A DNA stretch of 64,000 nt, taken from contig NZ_CP047189.1 of NCBI RefSeq assembly GCF_030440575.1, positions 930,001 to 994,000 of the forward strand, read 5' to 3'. The position numbers were made by a program, and so were the translations under genes. The first letter of the stretch is position 1. Each line of letters begins with the position of its first letter. This DNA is from Corynebacterium ciconiae DSM 44920. Lineage in GTDB: Bacteria; Actinomycetota; Actinomycetes; Mycobacteriales; Mycobacteriaceae. The notes below the pieces were generated by a model that worked only from the letters and a program-made list of their open reading frames with translations, was not told the DNA's origin and did no database searches. Shown here one piece after another: positions 9,114 through 17,210 of the stretch.

Positions 9114-10241
9114 TTAGCGAGTGGGGTTTACCCCCAGTTGAACGCCGCTTAAGGAGCCTTCGCGGCGAAGAAGCTGATCCGCGATCGCGGTGACCGCTGC
9201 GCCGGAAGGGCTGGCGGGATCGTGCAGGGCGATAGGCGTGCCTTGATCACCCTGTTCGCGCAGTGCCGGATCCAGTGGCACCGATCCGAGCAAGGGCACG
9301 CTGGTGCCAAGTAGCTCGCTGAGCCTGGTGGCGACGGTTTCGCCGCCGCCGGTGCCGAAGATGTCCATGGTGCTGCCATCGGGAAGCACCATGGCTGCCA
9401 TATTTTCAATCACACCGCGCACACGCTGCCGAGTCTGTTGGGCGATGGTGCCGGCGCGCTCGGCAACCTCGGCGGCTGCGGCCTGCGGGGTGGTCACGAT
9501 GAGTAGCTCCGCGGTGGGCAGCAGTTGAGAGATCGAGATGGCAACATCCCCAGTGCCGGGCGGGAGATCGACCAGGAGTACGTCGATATCTCCCCAGAAG
9601 ACATCGGTGAGGAACTGGGTGATGGCGCGATGCAGCATCGGCCCGCGCCACACCACAGGCGCGTTGCCCTCGGTGAAGTGAGCGATGGAGATGTGCTTGA
9701 TGCCATGTGCCTGAGGAGGCATGATCATGTCTTCCACCATGTTCGGCGCCTCGGAGCTACCGAGCATGTGCGGGATAGAGTGGCCGTAGATGTCGGCGTC
9801 GAGAATGCCCACGCTGAGACCACGCGCCGCGAGGGCGGCGGCGAGATTGACCGTCATGGAGGATTTGCCTACGCCTCCCTTGCCGGAGGCCACCGCGAAG
9901 ACGCGAGTGGTGGAGTCGGGCTGGGAGAAAGGGATTACCGGATCATCCTGGCCGCCACGCAGCCGCATACGCAGGTTGCGGCGCTGCTCATCGCTCATCA
10001 CATCAGTACTAACCGTGACCTCGCCAACGCCGTCGATCTCCTCGATGGCGGCGCGGACGTTGTCGGTGATCGTGGACTTCATGGGGCAGCCAGCGATGGT
10101 CAAATAGATCACCACTGCCACATCAGTGCCGGTGATCTCCACGGACTTGACCATGTCGAGCTCCGTGATGGGGCGACCAATTTCGGGATCCTCGACACGA
10201 GACAGAGCCTGGAGGATGTGGGACTGTTCAATATGAGACAT
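9114..10241 (-). CDS. mrp: Mrp/NBP35-family iron-sulfur carrier ATPase
   Basis: A 375-residue protein with an N-terminal DUF59/MIP18-like domain (about residues 5-80, with AGCPMKSTI) and a C-terminal P-loop ATPase carrying the deviant Walker A VASGKGGVGKSSMT. The family carries or inserts Fe-S clusters (ApbC/Ind1). The C-terminal CxxC found in many members is not visible. It heads a reverse-strand run that continues with a DUF1003 protein and an MgtE-like protein upstream on that strand. Confidence 0.88.
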   Translation of the reverse strand: MSHIEQSHILQALSRVEDPEIGRPITELDMVKSVEITGTDVAVVIYLTIAGCPMKSTITDNVRAAIEEIDGVGEVTVSTDVMSDEQRRNLRMRLRGGQDDPVIPFSQPDSTTRVFAVASGKGGVGKSSMTVNLAAALAARGLSVGILDADIYGHSIPHMLGSSEAPNMVEDMIMPPQAHGIKHISIAHFTEGNAPVVWRGPMLHRAITQFLTDVFWGDIDVLLVDLPPGTGDVAISISQLLPTAELLIVTTPQAAAAEVAERAGTIAQQTRQRVRGVIENMAAMVLPDGSTMDIFGTGGGETVATRLSELLGTSVPLLGSVPLDPALREQGDQGTPIALHDPASPSGAAVTAIADQLLRREGSLSGVQLGVNPTR

Positions 10242-10270
10242 CGGGATGCGGGGTTTCCTGACTGAACGCT

Positions 10271-10867
10271 TTAGTTGTGGGGGCGGTGGTGAGTATCCAC
10301 CACATCGCCTTGGGTGGGCTCGTGGAACTCGGACGACTGGTGTCCGCCGTGCTCGCCATGCTCGCGGGCGATACGAGCTGCGGACTCATCATCCAGCTTC
10401 GCCTCGATACGCTCGAGCAAGCCGGAGAGCTCCTCCATCTCACGGCGCAGGTAATCGCGGGTGACGCTATCGCCCAAGGCGAGGCGTACCGACGCCAACT
10501 CGCGGGCGAGGAATTCCGTATCGGCCTTGGTTTGGGCAGCACGGCGGCGATCCTCGCTCAAGGCAACACGGTCGCGATCCTCTTGGCGGTTTTGCGCCAG
10601 CAAGATCAACGGCGCCGCATAGGCGGCCTGGGTGGAAAAGGCCAAGTTCAACAGGATGAAGGGGTAGGGATCCCACTGCCATTTCCACGCGCCCAGGTTG
10701 AGCACGATCCACGTGATCACGAAGATGGTTTGCCAAAACAGGTATTCACCGGTGCCGAAGAAACGGGCGACGTTTTCAGCCATGGCTCCCACAGCATCGG
10801 CGTTGATCCGGAAGCGGCGTCGCCGCGTGGCCATAGGCGTATCAAGGCTATTGCGGTAATCGCTCAT
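10271..10867 (-). CDS. DUF1003 family membrane protein
   Basis: A 198-residue protein with two predicted membrane helices (FWQTIFVITWIVLNLGAW and PFILLNLAFSTQAAYAAPLI) joined by the DUF1003 hairpin block WDPYPF. A charged coiled-coil segment (NRQEDRDRVALSEDRR) and a His-rich tail follow. It begins 3 bp after the stop of the MgtE-like gene, so the two are cotranscribed. The role is unknown; linkage to MgtE-type genes suggests divalent cation homeostasis. Confidence 0.85.
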   Translation of the reverse strand: MSDYRNSLDTPMATRRRRFRINADAVGAMAENVARFFGTGEYLFWQTIFVITWIVLNLGAWKWQWDPYPFILLNLAFSTQAAYAAPLILLAQNRQEDRDRVALSEDRRRAAQTKADTEFLARELASVRLALGDSVTRDYLRREMEELSGLLERIEAKLDDESAARIAREHGEHGGHQSSEFHEPTQGDVVDTHHRPHN

Positions 10868-10870
10868 GAG

Positions 10871-12175
10871 CTAGGCCTCCTGTGCGGGCGTGGTGGTGGC
10901 AGGCTGGGCGGGGCGAATGCCGGTTTCGCGCCAGTCCTCGGGCAGCATGTGATCGAGCAGGTCATCGACGGCAACGGCGCCGAGTAGGTGGCCGTCATCG
11001 TCCAACACCGGTCCACACACCAAGTTATAGGTGGCGAAATAACGGGCAGCGGTTTCTTGCATGTCATCGGCGTAGAGCGGCGGCAGATCTGGGTCGAGCA
11101 AACCACCGATAAGTTCTGAGGGCGGTTCGCGTAGCAATTTCTGCAGGTGCAAGCATCCCAGATAGGTGCCGGTGGGAGTGGCCGTGGGGGGACGCACCAC
11201 AAACACCATGGAGGATAGGGAAGTAGGCAGATCAGGATTGCGGGCCATAGCGAGCGCCTCGGCCACTGTGCGCTGGGGAGTCATTACCAAAGGATCGGAG
11301 GTCATGAGCGCGCCGACGGTATCGGGTTGGAAGCTCATCAGGCGGCGCACGGGGGCGGAATCCTCAGGATCCATCAGCTCCAGCAGCACATCGGCGGTGG
11401 CGTCGGGAAGCTCCTCGAGGAGGTCCGCCGCGTCATCTGGGTCCATCTCCTCCAGCACGTCGGCGGCGCGCTCGATGGCGAGCTCCTCAATCAACTCGGC
11501 CTGGCGTTCTTCGGAGAGCTCCTGCAGAATATCGGCCAACTGCTCATCATTCATGCCGCTGGTGACTGCGCGGCGCTGGTCGGCGCTTAGGTTATAAAAC
11601 AGCGGGGCCACATCGGCGGGGCGCATCTCTTCGAACTGGGAGCGCAGCTTGGCGGTTTCCTGCTCTTGGCTCGTGGCGGTCTCGCCCAGGCCGTGCACAT
11701 ACTTCCACGGGGTGACATAGAGGGTGGGGCGGCGGCCGAAGGTGGACTTATTGGCGCTAACCGCGATTTTGGAAATAACCCAATCCCGGGAACGGGTGCG
11801 GGTGAGCTCCACATCCGCGACCTCGACGGCTTTGCCGTGGATATTTTCCAGCTCTGGATCATCTACGTGCACTTTGGCGCCGATGATGTCCTGGGAAATC
11901 GTGGTCTCGCCTTCGCGGGGCTGGTAGGAACGCATCGATACCTGCCCAGAGGCGAGAACAATCTCCTGGGGCTCGATGGTGGCTACACGCAGCATCGGCA
12001 AAAAGATACGCCGCTTAGACGGCAAGGCCACGATGAGCCCCAAGACACGAGAGTCGTGTTCGTGCCCGTGCATCATCACTACGACGTCGCGGACACGGCC
12101 AATGGGTTCGGCGTCGGGGCTACGCACTACCATTCCAGCCAGTCGGCCGGCATATACTCTCGTCACTGCGTTCAT
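10871..12175 (-). CDS. PRC-barrel, MgtE N-domain and CBS-pair protein
   Basis: A 434-residue soluble protein. Residues about 5-70 form a PRC-barrel-like domain, residues about 180-290 contain MgtE intracellular N-domain repeats (ILQELSEERQAELIEEL, DDAADLLEELP), and about 300-410 form a CBS pair (VGALMTSDPLVMTPQRTVAE). The membrane channel domain of MgtE is absent, so it is a sensor or regulator rather than a transporter. It is the last host gene before the prophage, and its start is 76 bp from the attL core. Confidence 0.85.
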   Translation of the reverse strand: MNAVTRVYAGRLAGMVVRSPDAEPIGRVRDVVVMMHGHEHDSRVLGLIVALPSKRRIFLPMLRVATIEPQEIVLASGQVSMRSYQPREGETTISQDIIGAKVHVDDPELENIHGKAVEVADVELTRTRSRDWVISKIAVSANKSTFGRRPTLYVTPWKYVHGLGETATSQEQETAKLRSQFEEMRPADVAPLFYNLSADQRRAVTSGMNDEQLADILQELSEERQAELIEELAIERAADVLEEMDPDDAADLLEELPDATADVLLELMDPEDSAPVRRLMSFQPDTVGALMTSDPLVMTPQRTVAEALAMARNPDLPTSLSSMVFVVRPPTATPTGTYLGCLHLQKLLREPPSELIGGLLDPDLPPLYADDMQETAARYFATYNLVCGPVLDDDGHLLGAVAVDDLLDHMLPEDWRETGIRPAQPATTTPAQEA

Positions 12176-12183
12176 ATTTAGAC

Positions 12184-12189
12184 AGTATA
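12184..12189 (-). promoter_or_regulatory. -10 box of the MgtE-like gene
   Basis: TATACT on the reverse strand ends 8 nt before the ATG at 12175, giving a leaderless or nearly leaderless transcript. It lies between the gene and attL, so prophage insertion leaves the -10 in place; a matching -35 is unclear. Confidence 0.45.
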
Positions 12190-12224
12190 TCTACTCGCCT
12201 TCTCATCGAGGCAATAAAACCAGC

Positions 12225-13385
12225 TCATAGACCCCTTAACGAAGCGCCGCCGCCCCTCGATCCCGCATCGATCCCGCGCGGCTCCAAGATCCCCTGCACT
12301 GCGGCGCGGGCTTGCTCCTCAGCATCCGGAAAAAGATGGGTATAGGTAGACAGCGTGAGAGCCGCGCTCTCGTGGCCCATCAGTCGCTGCACCGCTGCGA
12401 CTGACAGCCCAGCATCAATCAATCGAGACGCGTAGAAATGCCGAAGCCCGTGAAAAGTGAAATCAGCCCCTACGTGCAGCACCGCTCTTCGAAGCGGCGC
12501 CGTAACCGTATTCAGCCGGTACGTCCCCCCAGAGAGATTTGTGAAAACCCACTCATCTCCCTGCTTTCCCGCGCACATCTTATCGAGCGCCATGAGCGTC
12601 TCCTCGGATACGGGTAGTGTCCGCTCACTAGCGGTGGTTTTCAGCGGCGCCAAGCCACGGCCCCGACTATCCATCTGTGCGGTGACGTGCACTCTGCGGT
12701 GTAGGAAATCCACCGACTGTACCTGCAGCCCGCATAGCTCACTGGCCCGCATGCCGGTGCCAGCGGCGCAGATCACCATCGCCGCCAGCGACGGATTGGA
12801 TCGTCTCTGCACGCCTCTTTCTAGGTAGTCCGCTACGGCTCTGATCTGCTCTACGGTAGGCAGCTGGGAGCGCTGCACCGCGCGTGAACCTTTACCCGTG
12901 GAGCGTGGTACTTTCACCACGTTTTTCGTCAGTATCCCTAGTTCGACGCCATATTTCGCCAGGCTCGACAGGTGCGCGACCATCGCCCGCGCCGTCGTTT
13001 CAGACACGCCTTTATCCTGCGGGCCTCGCCATGGCCTATGTGAGAGGAGCTGCTTGTACCAGCCGTCCACGTCTACGCGCGTGAGCTGCAGGATAGGCAT
13101 CTCAGCCAGGGGGCCGAGATTAGCGAGGGTCTGCTCGTACACGGACCGGCTGTTCTCTCTCATTGGCCGCTCTATCCACTGCTCCATGAGTTCTTGCACG
13201 GTGATGCGCGACTGTTTGGGATCGACCCATTCTCCGCGCCGCAGTGAGCGCTCCTGCTCCTGCAGGAAGGCTTTCGCCTCACGCTGCGTATCGAAGCTCT
13301 TGGAGTGCTCTTTGCCGGCGTGGTCACGATACCGCGCAACCCAACGTGTCTTGCCCGACTTAGTCGAGCGTTTCTGAATAGCCAT
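12225..13385 (-). CDS. int: tyrosine-type site-specific integrase
   Basis: A 386-residue phage integrase with an N-terminal arm-binding AP2-like segment (RWVARYRDHAGKEHSKSFDT), a core-binding domain, and a catalytic domain with Arg in AAGTGMRASELCGL, HGLRH and a GH motif in LMGHES, and the Tyr nucleophile in STYTHLF. Its last codons overlap the attL core, so the C-terminal nine or so residues (after about GSRG) are encoded by host-side DNA in the lysogen. An AGGAC ribosome site precedes the ATG. It should mediate integration, and excision together with the small HTH protein at 17695. Confidence 0.95.
   Translation of the reverse strand: MAIQKRSTKSGKTRWVARYRDHAGKEHSKSFDTQREAKAFLQEQERSLRRGEWVDPKQSRITVQELMEQWIERPMRENSRSVYEQTLANLGPLAEMPILQLTRVDVDGWYKQLLSHRPWRGPQDKGVSETTARAMVAHLSSLAKYGVELGILTKNVVKVPRSTGKGSRAVQRSQLPTVEQIRAVADYLERGVQRRSNPSLAAMVICAAGTGMRASELCGLQVQSVDFLHRRVHVTAQMDSRGRGLAPLKTTASERTLPVSEETLMALDKMCAGKQGDEWVFTNLSGGTYRLNTVTAPLRRAVLHVGADFTFHGLRHFYASRLIDAGLSVAAVQRLMGHESAALTLSTYTHLFPDAEEQARAAVQGILEPRGIDAGSRGGGASLRGL
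12251..12267. repeat. attL core
   Basis: CGCCCCTCGATCCCGCA occurs here and again at 55443..55459. After a 3-base mismatch another 7 bases match, giving 24 of 27. The copy lies within the last codons of the integrase gene. Confidence 0.75.
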
Positions 13386-13419
13386 GTAATATAAGTCCTG
13401 TCTTTATCTGAGACACATA

Positions 13420-13457
13420 TGCCCCGCGCCACCTCCCACAAGGACGCGGGGCATTTT
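13420..13457. terminator. hairpin between integrase and immunity genes
   Basis: TGCCCCGCG pairs with CGCGGGGCA (13420-13428 with 13445-13453), followed by TTTTC on the plus strand. It would also fold in reverse-strand transcripts arriving from the DUF4429 gene and may separate that operon from int. Confidence 0.55.
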
Positions 13458-13464
13458 CACGCGC

Positions 13465-14289
13465 CTACAGCCCTAAATGCTTCCGTTTCGCGACACTGAA
13501 CTCTTCATCATCCAGCACGCCTCGAGCGTGTAGATCAGCCAATCTGGATAGGTAGTCGAGACCGCCCTCTTGCTGCTCGACGCGGTCGTTCGGAGAGCCT
13601 AAAATCCCCACGATTTTCCGAGCCGACTCTTCACTTTCAGGCCCTCCAGCAGCCACAAGCTCGCCGCCTTCTGGAAGCTGAATAGACAGGTAGACGCGCT
13701 TATCACTCTTCCTAGCCATCCCGCCGAGCAGTGCACCAACTGGCCCGAGGAGGATTGCGCCCCCAACCACACGCCCAGCCGACATTCGCCCCTGCAAAGA
13801 TTCCTCGGTCTCGATCCGAGCTGTCACCCCATCTACAGGCTCCCTCACGCCCTGATGGTAGACGTACTCGTCCGTGACCAGTAGCTCGCCGAACTCGATC
13901 ACATCCTTTCCTTTAGCGTCTCGTTTAGCCACAGATTTAGCGATCAAATCAGCCCGAGGAGCAATCTTGTAGGGACGACGCTCCACACCTCTAGTCCGGT
14001 CGAGCACGGAATGCAGCTCATCGCGAAGCTGCTCGAACTGCTTCTTCTTCACCGCAATGTGATACAGGTCAGAAGGCCACTCGGTGGGCTTGCACTTGAA
14101 AAAGCTTGGATGGTCCAAATCGAGTGCGAGCAGATCGTGAAACATCACCGACCGCTTATGAAGCTCGTATCCCACTATGTACTCGGCGGGGATAGTGGTC
14201 TTCTTCTTCATGGTCTTCCGGTAGATCGTGACCGTCGAATCCTCATGGTTGATCACGGTGTATCCGTTGACCGCCTCGAATTTGCTCAT
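13465..14289 (-). CDS. DUF4429/SHOCT domain protein
   Basis: A 274-residue protein. Residues 1-75 and about 110-200 resemble DUF4429 PH-like repeats (NHEDSTVTIYRKTM; LLVTDEYVYHQGV), a glycine-rich hydrophobic patch (VVGGAILLGPVGALLGGM) lies near 195-215, and the C-terminus is a SHOCT-type segment (LADLHARGVLDDEEF). The start at 14289 overlaps the stop of the upstream peptidase gene as ATGA, showing translational coupling. Proteins of this type accompany Imm/IrrE peptidases in actinobacterial prophages, but the function is unknown. Confidence 0.75.
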   Translation of the reverse strand: MSKFEAVNGYTVINHEDSTVTIYRKTMKKKTTIPAEYIVGYELHKRSVMFHDLLALDLDHPSFFKCKPTEWPSDLYHIAVKKKQFEQLRDELHSVLDRTRGVERRPYKIAPRADLIAKSVAKRDAKGKDVIEFGELLVTDEYVYHQGVREPVDGVTARIETEESLQGRMSAGRVVGGAILLGPVGALLGGMARKSDKRVYLSIQLPEGGELVAAGGPESEESARKIVGILGSPNDRVEQQEGGLDYLSRLADLHARGVLDDEEFSVAKRKHLGL

Positions 14290-14687
14290 GGCACTGTCTC
14301 CTTTAAAGAGATGTCGTGATGCTCGATGTAGAGCTTGAGAAGGGAAGGGGTTACTTCTAGGTCTGCGGCTAGGCTTCTGAAGTCGTGGCGGTGCCACAGG
14401 GCTAAGTCACTGAGCTGTTGGGGGTCTATAAGTAGCTCAGCGGCGAAGAGGTCCGCGCGCCGCTCCTGCTTGGAGTTGGTTCTCCCGCAGTCGCTAGCAA
14501 CGTCTCCGTATGTGGCGTGACCTAGCTCGTGTGCGAGAACGCTGCGGTAGTCCCAAACGGCTAGGCCGCGCCGGGTTGATATTCGCCGCATTGAGTGCGA
14601 GTACCAGCCCAGCGGGCCGGCGGTGTGGTGCACGAGCTCTATTCCGAGGGTGTGGGCTAGCTCGTGCAGCTCGTGGATAGCTACCAA
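14286..14687 (-). CDS. ImmA/IrrE-family metallopeptidase
   Basis: A 133-residue zinc peptidase with the HExxH motif in VLAHELGHATYGD and a downstream Glu-rich segment RRADLFAAELLI typical of the family. Such enzymes cleave cognate phage repressors, so the obvious substrate is the HTH protein encoded directly upstream in the same operon (9-bp gap). It may couple DNA damage or another signal to prophage induction. Confidence 0.87.
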   Translation of the reverse strand: MVAIHELHELAHTLGIELVHHTAGPLGWYSHSMRRISTRRGLAVWDYRSVLAHELGHATYGDVASDCGRTNSKQERRADLFAAELLIDPQQLSDLALWHRHDFRSLAADLEVTPSLLKLYIEHHDISLKETVP

Positions 14688-14696
14688 TGGGCCTCC

Positions 14697-15203
14697 TTAT
14701 GGCTCGAAGTCGTCTGGGGTGCCGCCCATCTCGTCGTCGTGGTAGGCGACTGCGTCTTCTGGGATGTCGTCACTGTATGAGGTGGGGGAGACACTGGGGG
14801 TAGGCCTCATCGAACGGCGCTCTTCCAGTTCGTCCACTGCTTCTTCGAGTGTCATGTCCGGCTCATCGGTGATCTCAAGGTTCTTGATGAAGTTGAAGCG
14901 GTCTACGCGGCGCTGTAGCTCGTCGAGAAGGGCATCCGCGCTTATGTCCTCGAGGTCGAGAGTGGGGGCAACCTCGCGCAGCTGCGCTTCCTTCTCAGTG
15001 ATGAACTCGGCCTCCACGAGCGCTTCAAGGACATTGGCGCCGTAGGCGCGGGCGACCTTGACGACAAAATCCGGGTCGGCGCGGGCGCCATTCTTCCATC
15101 GGGTGATGTTGCTCTTTGAGATCCCGATGAACTTCGCAGCCTCGAGTTGAGTCTGGCCGCCCATAAGGCCTTGAAGGTATTTCCACCATCGTGTTTCAGT
15201 CAT
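14697..15203 (-). CDS. CI-like lysogeny repressor
   Basis: A 168-residue protein with an N-terminal XRE helix-turn-helix (TQLEAAKFIGISKSNITRWK) and an acidic C-terminal region (DISADALLDELQRR, DEMGGTPDDFEP) that may oligomerise or be cleaved by the neighbouring peptidase. It faces the cro-like gene across a 142-bp region with palindromic operators. A TAGGCT -10 lies 6 nt from the ATG and no good ribosome site is present, suggesting leaderless translation in the lysogen. Confidence 0.88.
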   Translation of the reverse strand: MTETRWWKYLQGLMGGQTQLEAAKFIGISKSNITRWKNGARADPDFVVKVARAYGANVLEALVEAEFITEKEAQLREVAPTLDLEDISADALLDELQRRVDRFNFIKNLEITDEPDMTLEEAVDELEERRSMRPTPSVSPTSYSDDIPEDAVAYHDDEMGGTPDDFEP

Positions 15204-15209
15204 ACATCC

Positions 15210-15238
15210 AGCCTAGTTCCAACCCTGCAACAGTGCAA
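15210..15238 (-). promoter_or_regulatory. repressor promoter (leaderless)
   Basis: On the reverse strand TTGCAC and TAGGCT are separated by 17 bp. The predicted transcript starts at or next to the ATG of the repressor at 15203. Confidence 0.6.
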
Positions 15239-15263
15239 GTCAGACCAACAAAGCAACCAAGGG

Positions 15264-15292
15264 TTGCAGGTGTCAAACCATTGTGCTAACTT
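15264..15292 (+). promoter_or_regulatory. early (cro) promoter
   Basis: TTGCAG and TAACTT with a 17-bp spacer face rightward. The palindromic operators at 15295 and 15316 start right after the -10, so a bound repressor would block this promoter. Confidence 0.5.
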
Positions 15293-15294
15293 AA

Positions 15295-15331
15295 GTTCCA
15301 GCAGAGGAACACAAGGTTCCAGCGAAAGAAC
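15295..15331. promoter_or_regulatory. paired palindromic operators
   Basis: GTTCCAGCAGAGGAAC (15295-15310) and GTTCCAGCGAAAGAAC (15316-15331) are two 16-bp imperfect palindromes whose starts are 21 bp apart, two helical turns. A GTTCCAA half site occurs near 15216 in the repressor promoter. They are the natural binding sites for repressor or Cro. Confidence 0.65.
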
Positions 15332-15345
15332 AAAAGGAGGACGAA

Positions 15346-15624
15346 GTGGCAACAGTAAAGACCACCCGCGTTCGCTCCGAATGGGTAGACGAGATTATCG
15401 AGAAATACGGCACCCTCACCGGCATTGCCGAAGTAATGGGGGTGGGGAAGTCCACAGCATCTCGCTGGCTATCCGGAACGGCCGAAGCAAGCCCGCGCTG
15501 TATCGGAACTGTCCTAATGACTTTTCCGGTCGAGTTTGACGAAGCCTTCGTGGTGGTCGAAGAGGAAGCGGAGCGGCGCCGCGCTCGCGTCTATAGCCGA
15601 GCAACAGGCCGAGCCGCCGCATAA
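15346..15624 (+). CDS. Cro-like HTH regulator
   Basis: A 92-residue protein whose first 60 residues form a helix-turn-helix (LTGIAEVMGVGKSTASRWLS). It starts at GTG after a strong AAAGGAGG site at 15333-15340 and is divergent from the repressor. Its position and size fit a Cro-type regulator that favours lytic growth. The C-terminal tail is basic (ERRRARVYSRATGR). Confidence 0.78.
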   Translation: MATVKTTRVRSEWVDEIIEKYGTLTGIAEVMGVGKSTASRWLSGTAEASPRCIGTVLMTFPVEFDEAFVVVEEEAERRRARVYSRATGRAAA

Positions 15625-15629
15625 GAAAA

Positions 15630-15658
15630 GCCCCACCGCCGAAACGATGGGGCAAAAC
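15630..15658 (-). terminator. small hairpin, terminator-like on the reverse strand
   Basis: GCCCCA and TGGGGC (15630-15635 with 15648-15653) form a hairpin. On the reverse strand it is followed by TTTTC, so it could stop transcripts running antisense through the antirepressor gene; on the plus strand no T-run follows. Confidence 0.45.
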
Positions 15659-15683
15659 CAAGAACAATTAAGGAGTATACATC

Positions 15684-16448
15684 ATGAGTAATGATCTTGT
15701 CACTATCCCGGTGCCTGGTGCTGGAGCCAGCCTGAAGGCCGTGCAGGCCGACGGGAAAGAATGGGCCAGCGTCACCCATGTTTGCGAGACGCTCGGACTC
15801 GACAGCAAGAGCCAGCGCCGGAAGCTTCATGAGAAGCCGTGGGCCTGCGGGGTCATGATGACCCTGCAGGTAGGCGGACAAGGCCGCGAAATGTTCATGG
15901 TTGATCGTCGTACCCTCACCATGTGGCTCGCCACGATCGACACCAACCGCGTTGCCGCCGAGGCCCGCCCCACACTTGAGGCATTCCAAAACGAAGCCGC
16001 CGACGCGCTCGACAGGTACTTCCACCAAGGCGGCGCGATCAACCCCCACGCCAACGAGCACCAGCAAAAAGCACTCATGTTCGAGCTGCGATCCCAGATG
16101 GAACTCGCACAGGCCGCTAAGGGACTCATTCACAGCGACTTCCTCGAGGCTAAAGCACGCATCATCCTCGCCCGAGGAATGGGAGAAGCCCCAGAGCTAG
16201 ACCCCTCCACGAAACCGCTTTATGTGCAGTCGTTCCTGAAGGAGAAGGGCCTGTCGAAGAAGCAGCTCTCCGCTAAAGCTCCCGGATTCGGGAAACGGCT
16301 TAAGAATCAGTGGACGAAAAGTCATGGCACCGCCCCGCAAAAAGCGCCGATCGAGCTATCTAACGGCCGCATCATCGACGTCTACGGCTACACCGAAGCT
16401 GACCGGCCCCTCATGGAATCCATCTGGAACACCCACTACGCGGCATAA
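15684..16448 (+). CDS. phage antirepressor
   Basis: A 254-residue protein. Residues 10-120 match the P22-type antirepressor N-terminal domain (EWASVTHVCETLGLDSKSQ and FMVDRRTLTMWLATI). The C-terminal half is a separate winged-helix-like DNA-binding region (LKEKGLSKKQLSAKAPGFGK). Antirepressors bind the lysogeny repressor or its operators and trigger lytic development. It follows cro after a small hairpin, with an AAGGAG site before the ATG. A reverse-strand gene converges on it with an 18-bp gap. Confidence 0.85.
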   Translation: MSNDLVTIPVPGAGASLKAVQADGKEWASVTHVCETLGLDSKSQRRKLHEKPWACGVMMTLQVGGQGREMFMVDRRTLTMWLATIDTNRVAAEARPTLEAFQNEAADALDRYFHQGGAINPHANEHQQKALMFELRSQMELAQAAKGLIHSDFLEAKARIILARGMGEAPELDPSTKPLYVQSFLKEKGLSKKQLSAKAPGFGKRLKNQWTKSHGTAPQKAPIELSNGRIIDVYGYTEADRPLMESIWNTHYAA

Positions 16449-16466
16449 AGGTATGTAAGAACCATG

Positions 16467-17111
16467 TCAGTCAATTTGAGTGAATTCAATGATGCCAGCT
16501 TGATTCTCGCGGCAGCTGATGCGGTGCTCGAGGACGTTGCCGAGTTGCCGGCCTCCAGGGGTTTTGAATTTCAGGTTAGCAACGACAGTGAATTTCACGG
16601 GATTTCGACTGCCGTAGATAGCGGAATCTTCGAACATAGCAATGATCTCGCGTCTCTGGGAACGCGCCTTGCTCGTGAGTTCCGGAAAGATGCTTTGAAC
16701 ATCGAAGAACAGCTGAGCACCAGGGGAAACTTCGTTCTCGTGCCGGTGATAGGCGCTGAGCGGGGCTATAGCATTGCCCGAGCGCTTCGCCTCAACGAAC
16801 AAGGTCAGATCGAGAGCATCGTGGGTGCCGTCGTGGGAGATCCACATTGTTCCGTCTTGATTGACGTGGAGTCTCCATTGGTATTCGAAGTCCTCGCTCG
16901 TCATGAGTATGGCTCGGTTAGCGATCGTGTTCGAGTCTTCAGCCAGCTTGTTCGCTTGTACGGCGATGCGATTCGATTCTTCGGCTTCCGTAAGTGCCCG
17001 CTCTGCGATGCGGTTAGCGTCCTTCGCGCTGCGATGCGCGAGTTGCGCGTAGAGCAGTCCGACAATGCCGGTGAAAGTACCAATGCCGGCGAAGAGAATC
17101 GCTAAATCCAT
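16467..17111 (-). CDS. membrane-anchored coiled-coil protein (moron)
   Basis: A 214-residue protein with one N-terminal membrane helix (LAILFAGIGTFTGIVGLLYA), an alpha-helical heptad-rich segment (residues about 25-70, alternating Ala, Asn and Glu), and a beta-rich C-terminal domain (residues 75-214). A plus-strand frame of similar length (16464..17105) overlaps it but has no membrane or domain logic and is taken as a shadow. TAGACT lies 6 nt before the ATG without a ribosome site, suggesting a leaderless, lysogen-expressed gene. Superinfection exclusion or abortive infection is possible but unproven. Confidence 0.7.
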   Translation of the reverse strand: MDLAILFAGIGTFTGIVGLLYAQLAHRSAKDANRIAERALTEAEESNRIAVQANKLAEDSNTIANRAILMTSEDFEYQWRLHVNQDGTMWISHDGTHDALDLTLFVEAKRSGNAIAPLSAYHRHENEVSPGAQLFFDVQSIFPELTSKARSQRREIIAMFEDSAIYGSRNPVKFTVVANLKFKTPGGRQLGNVLEHRISCRENQAGIIEFTQID

Positions 17112-17210
17112 GTTTCGAGTCTAGCTAGAGATAGCCCCCTAGGTGCAGTTTCCCGAGGGTTGGTGTGCCTGAAACTTTCGTCACATTTCGTCATAGCGGG
17201 GTATCTACTA

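Noticed and set aside
16464..17105. Plus-strand open frame of 213 codons opposite the membrane gene
   Set aside because: It has no ribosome site, membrane helix or domain. The reverse frame gives a sensible topology and a leaderless promoter, so the plus frame is a shadow.
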